Shown: positions 48,932 through 50,383 of the stretch, piece after piece
Layout of the letters: each line of letters begins with the position of its first letter
Position numbering within the stretch: position 1 is the stretch's first letter
From: CAYSPO01 sp964432945
GTDB lineage: Bacteria; Bacillota; Clostridia; Tissierellales; Peptoniphilaceae
Assembly: GCA_964432945.1 (NCBI GenBank)
Contig: CAYSPO010000004.1
Coordinates: 1 to 50,383, forward strand
Direction: 5' to 3'
Length of the DNA: 50,383 nt
Position numbers and translations under genes: made by a program
Notes under the pieces: generated by a model
Told to the model about the DNA's origin: nothing
Databases searched by the model: none
What the model saw: only the letters and a program-made list of their open reading frames with translations

Positions 48932-49369
48932 ATGAAAAAAATATTATTAACTGGATTACTTATATCACTTACTGCTTGTGGATCAACTTCTACTAAAACT
49001 GAAACAGAAACTGAAATTATAACCGAAATAGAAACTGAAGTTATAACTGAAATAGAAACAATTTCAAAAGAATATCAGAATGCTTAAAAAAAAGCTCAAT
49101 TATATGCAGAAAGAATGTATATGTCGAAAGCTGGTGTATACCAACAATTAATTAGCGAATATGGTGAGAACTTCCCAGAAGATGCCGCTCAATATGCTAT
49201 TGATAATCTTGAGTGTGACTTTAAGGAAAATGCTCTAAAAAAAGCAAAGTCATATCAAGATAAAATGGGTATGTCCACAAATGGTATTTATGACCAACTC
49301 ACCAGTGAGTATGGGGAGAACTTCACCCCAGAAGAAGCTCAATATGCTATCGATCACTTAGATGATTAG
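48932..49369 (+). pseudogene. Ltp-family lipoprotein gene interrupted by an in-frame TAA
   Basis: The ATG at 48932 starts MKKILLTGLLISLTACGSTST, a lipoprotein signal almost identical to the gene before, then a short Thr/Glu stalk. In the same frame TAA at 49085-49087 stops translation after 51 codons. Reading on in frame gives KKAQLYAERMYMSKAGVYQQL and a second unit ALKKAKSYQDKMGMSTNGIY, two copies of the Ltp domain (each ending EEAQYAIDHL or a variant). At the stop position the third gene has Leu (context KKALKKA), so a single TTA to TAA change explains it. Internal ATG 49115 has no ribosome site. Ltp proteins are superinfection-exclusion lipoproteins in a Streptococcus phage. Confidence 0.82.
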
Positions 49370-49384
49370 ATATTAATACTAGTA

Positions 49385-49412
49385 CAAGAGCAAGTATAAT
49401 TACTTGCTCTTG
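49385..49412 (+). terminator. Locus-type terminator, copy 3
   Basis: Arms CAAGAGCAAGTA (49385-49396) and TACTTGCTCTTG (49401-49412), loop TAAT, followed by TTTTATTT. It lies 16 bp after the stop codon of the interrupted Ltp gene. Confidence 0.92.
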
Positions 49413-49624
49413 TTTTATTTAAAGACTACTCCCCTATCATAAGGATTTATTTTGAAAACTCAAAATAATTAGGCTACCACTTACCCATAGCTTCTAATAT
49501 ATGAAAATAAAATATTTATATGATTTAATTGCTAAGAATAATGATGAATATAAGTACAGGTAAGCAATGTATGATATATGATATAGTATAATTATGTAAT
49601 ATACACCATATTAAGGAGGATAGT

Positions 49625-50214
49625 ATGGAAAAAAATCTTTCATCGAAGAAGACTTCAAAGAATTTGAAACAAAGAAGAAAGAACCCTTCTATAAAAAGAA
49701 ATGGGTTATAGCTGTAACTGTACTTATGCTAATAGAGTCTTGCTTTTCACTATTAGGCGGCGAAGATGATAAGAAAGATACAGAGTCGAAAAAAGTAGCA
49801 GTATCTGAAAGCGAATCAGAAAAAGAACAAACAGAAACTGAAGATACATATGAAATGAAAAACGAAAAAGTTATTGATAAAGACATTGAAAAAGAAACTA
49901 ATATTGTTCCAAAACTATATAAAAAAGCACTGAAAAAGGCTAAAGCATATGCAGAGAAAATAGATATGTCAAAAGCTGGAATATATCAACAACTTATTAG
50001 CGAGTATGGCGAGGACTTTCCTGAAGATGCCTCCCTATATGCTATTGAAACTCTAGAATGGGATTATAAAGAAAGTGCTCTAAGAAAAGCACAATTATAT
50101 CAGGATAAAATGAATATGTCTTTAAGTGAAATCTATGACCAGCTTACCAGTGAGTATGGCGAGAATTTCACACCAGAAGAAGCACAATATGCTATAGATC
50201 ATTTAGAGGACTAG
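49625..50214 (+). pseudogene. Ltp-family membrane protein with a frameshift at an A7 tract after the start codon
   Basis: ATG 49625 has an ideal AAGGAGGA site, but its frame stops at codon 29. Shifting back one base within the A7 run (49629-49635) gives MEKKSFIEEDFKEFETKKKE, then a membrane helix WVIAVTVLMLIESCFSLL, a Glu/Lys/Ser-rich stalk (DDKKDTESKKVAVSE) and two Ltp domains (MSKAGIYQQLISEYGE; MSLSEIYDQLTSEYGE) to the stop at 50212-50214. The long frame itself has no start codon with a ribosome site before 49726, which lies inside the helix. The A AAA AAT heptamer could also allow programmed -1 slippage. Total about 196 residues when joined. It is anchored by a helix and not by a lipobox. 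Confidence 0.8.
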
Positions 50215-50230
50215 ATAATTACCTCTAATA

Positions 50231-50253
50231 AAAGCAAGTAGATTACTTGCTTT
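50231..50253 (+). terminator. Locus-type terminator, copy 4
   Basis: Arms AAAGCAAGTA (50231-50240) and TACTTGCTTT (50244-50253), loop GAT, followed by TTGTTTT. A shortened relative of the three preceding terminators, 16 bp after the stop of the third gene. Confidence 0.9.
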
Positions 50254-50324
50254 TTGTTTTAAGTTCTTTATCCAATATAAAACAATCAACACTATCAATA
50301 CTATATTTAAGCAAACAAAAATGA

Positions 50325-50344
50325 CTTAGTCAAATTTGACTAAG
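50325..50344 (-). terminator. Terminator after the tRNA gene at the window edge
   Basis: CTTAGTCAAA (50325-50334) and TTTGACTAAG (50335-50344) are perfect inverted repeats. On the minus strand they follow the tRNA 3' end and run into TCATTTTTG. A few unpaired bases must form the loop. Confidence 0.75.
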
Positions 50345-50352
50345 CCTTCATT

Positions 50353-50383
50353 TGGTGGGCCTTCGGGGACTCGAACCCAGGAC
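50353..50383 (-). tRNA. tRNA, 3' part only (identity not determined)
   Basis: The minus strand ends with a T arm (CTGGG-TTCGAGT-CCCCG, one U-C mismatch), an acceptor 3' strand AAGGCCC, discriminator A and an encoded CCA. The matching 5' acceptor would be GGGCCTT. The anticodon lies beyond the window, so the amino acid cannot be read. Confidence 0.88.

Noticed and set aside
49085..49087. Stop codon readthrough or recoding in the second Ltp gene
   Set aside because: TAA is not used for selenocysteine or pyrrolysine and no recoding signal is visible; a nonsense mutation is simpler.
47912..50253. Prophage remnant, because Ltp proteins are known from phages
   Set aside because: No integrase, repressor, attachment-site duplication or structural genes occur here; the nearby partial tRNA at 50353 shows no duplicated 3' end within the window.

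Overview
The window is AT-rich DNA (roughly one third G+C by eye) from an anaerobic, Gram-positive-type bacterium of the Firmicutes/Bacillota. Supporting signs are T-box riboswitches, strong AGGAGG ribosome binding sites, lipoprotein signal peptides, a MurT-type lipid II amidation enzyme, an Rnf ferredoxin:NAD+ oxidoreductase operon and clostridial versions of FolD, PBP2 and the radical SAM pair TIGR03960/TIGR03936. The gene content fits Clostridia/Tissierellia (for example Peptoniphilaceae-like organisms), but no 16S rRNA is present and the family assignment is inference. Almost everything between 1 and 47.4 kb is ordinary chromosomal housekeeping DNA; the last 2.5 kb is an accessory surface-lipoprotein locus.

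Layout. 1-260: start of mraZ (head of a dcw cluster running out of the window) with MraZ-type operator repeats. 263-4276 (minus): hflX-yigZ-yebC-DUF1461-lgt operon. 4473-7424 (plus): class A penicillin-binding protein. 7481-8332: folD. 8646-10971: polar amino acid (cystine-like) ABC transporter. 11160-12473: NlpC/P60 wall hydrolase with WalR-like boxes. 12601-25921 (minus): a very long apparent operon running NusG-II protein, Gx transporter, radC, mreBCD, mrdA (PBP2), a MinD-like protein without P-loop, two radical SAM-associated genes, RNase E/G, folE, an HD-domain protein and a folB-folK fusion. 26002-30901: rnfCDGEAB, immediately preceded by a tRNA-Leu(GAG). 31149-34990: polA-coaE-lytic transglycosylase. 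35306-37716 (plus): tRNA-Leu(CAA), M18 aminopeptidase, dinB. 37708-38949: murT without an adjacent gatD. 39013-41945: two tryptophan T-boxes, one driving a TrpP-family transporter (plus), the other trpS and an alpha/beta hydrolase (minus). 41955-45467: nifS-like cysteine desulfurase, thiI and an MFS transporter. 45549-47668: YprB-like nuclease, a repeat-containing lipoprotein and a small membrane protein.

The most unusual part is 47.9-50.26 kb. Three tandem genes for surface proteins are each followed by a near-identical hairpin terminator. The first two share almost the same promoter region, signal peptide and Thr/Glu-rich stalk but carry different C-terminal domains (an OB-fold-like domain versus Ltp-family repeats). 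The stalk of the first is a 24-bp coding minisatellite, the second has an in-frame TAA, and the third needs a one-base shift at an A7 tract directly after its start codon. Ltp-family lipoproteins are known from a Streptococcus thermophilus prophage as superinfection-exclusion factors, so this looks like a small, diversifying and possibly phase-variable surface-protein array.

Many genes work together in envelope building: lipid modification of lipoproteins (lgt), peptidoglycan polymerisation and elongation (PBP1A, PBP2, MreBCD), lipid II amidation (murT), wall turnover (NlpC/P60, lytic transglycosylase) and MraZ control of division genes. Energy metabolism is represented by Rnf, folate metabolism by folE/folBK/folD, tryptophan supply by T-box-controlled transport and charging, and sulfur transfer by nifS/thiI. 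Product names rest on recognised motifs and gene order, not on database searches.
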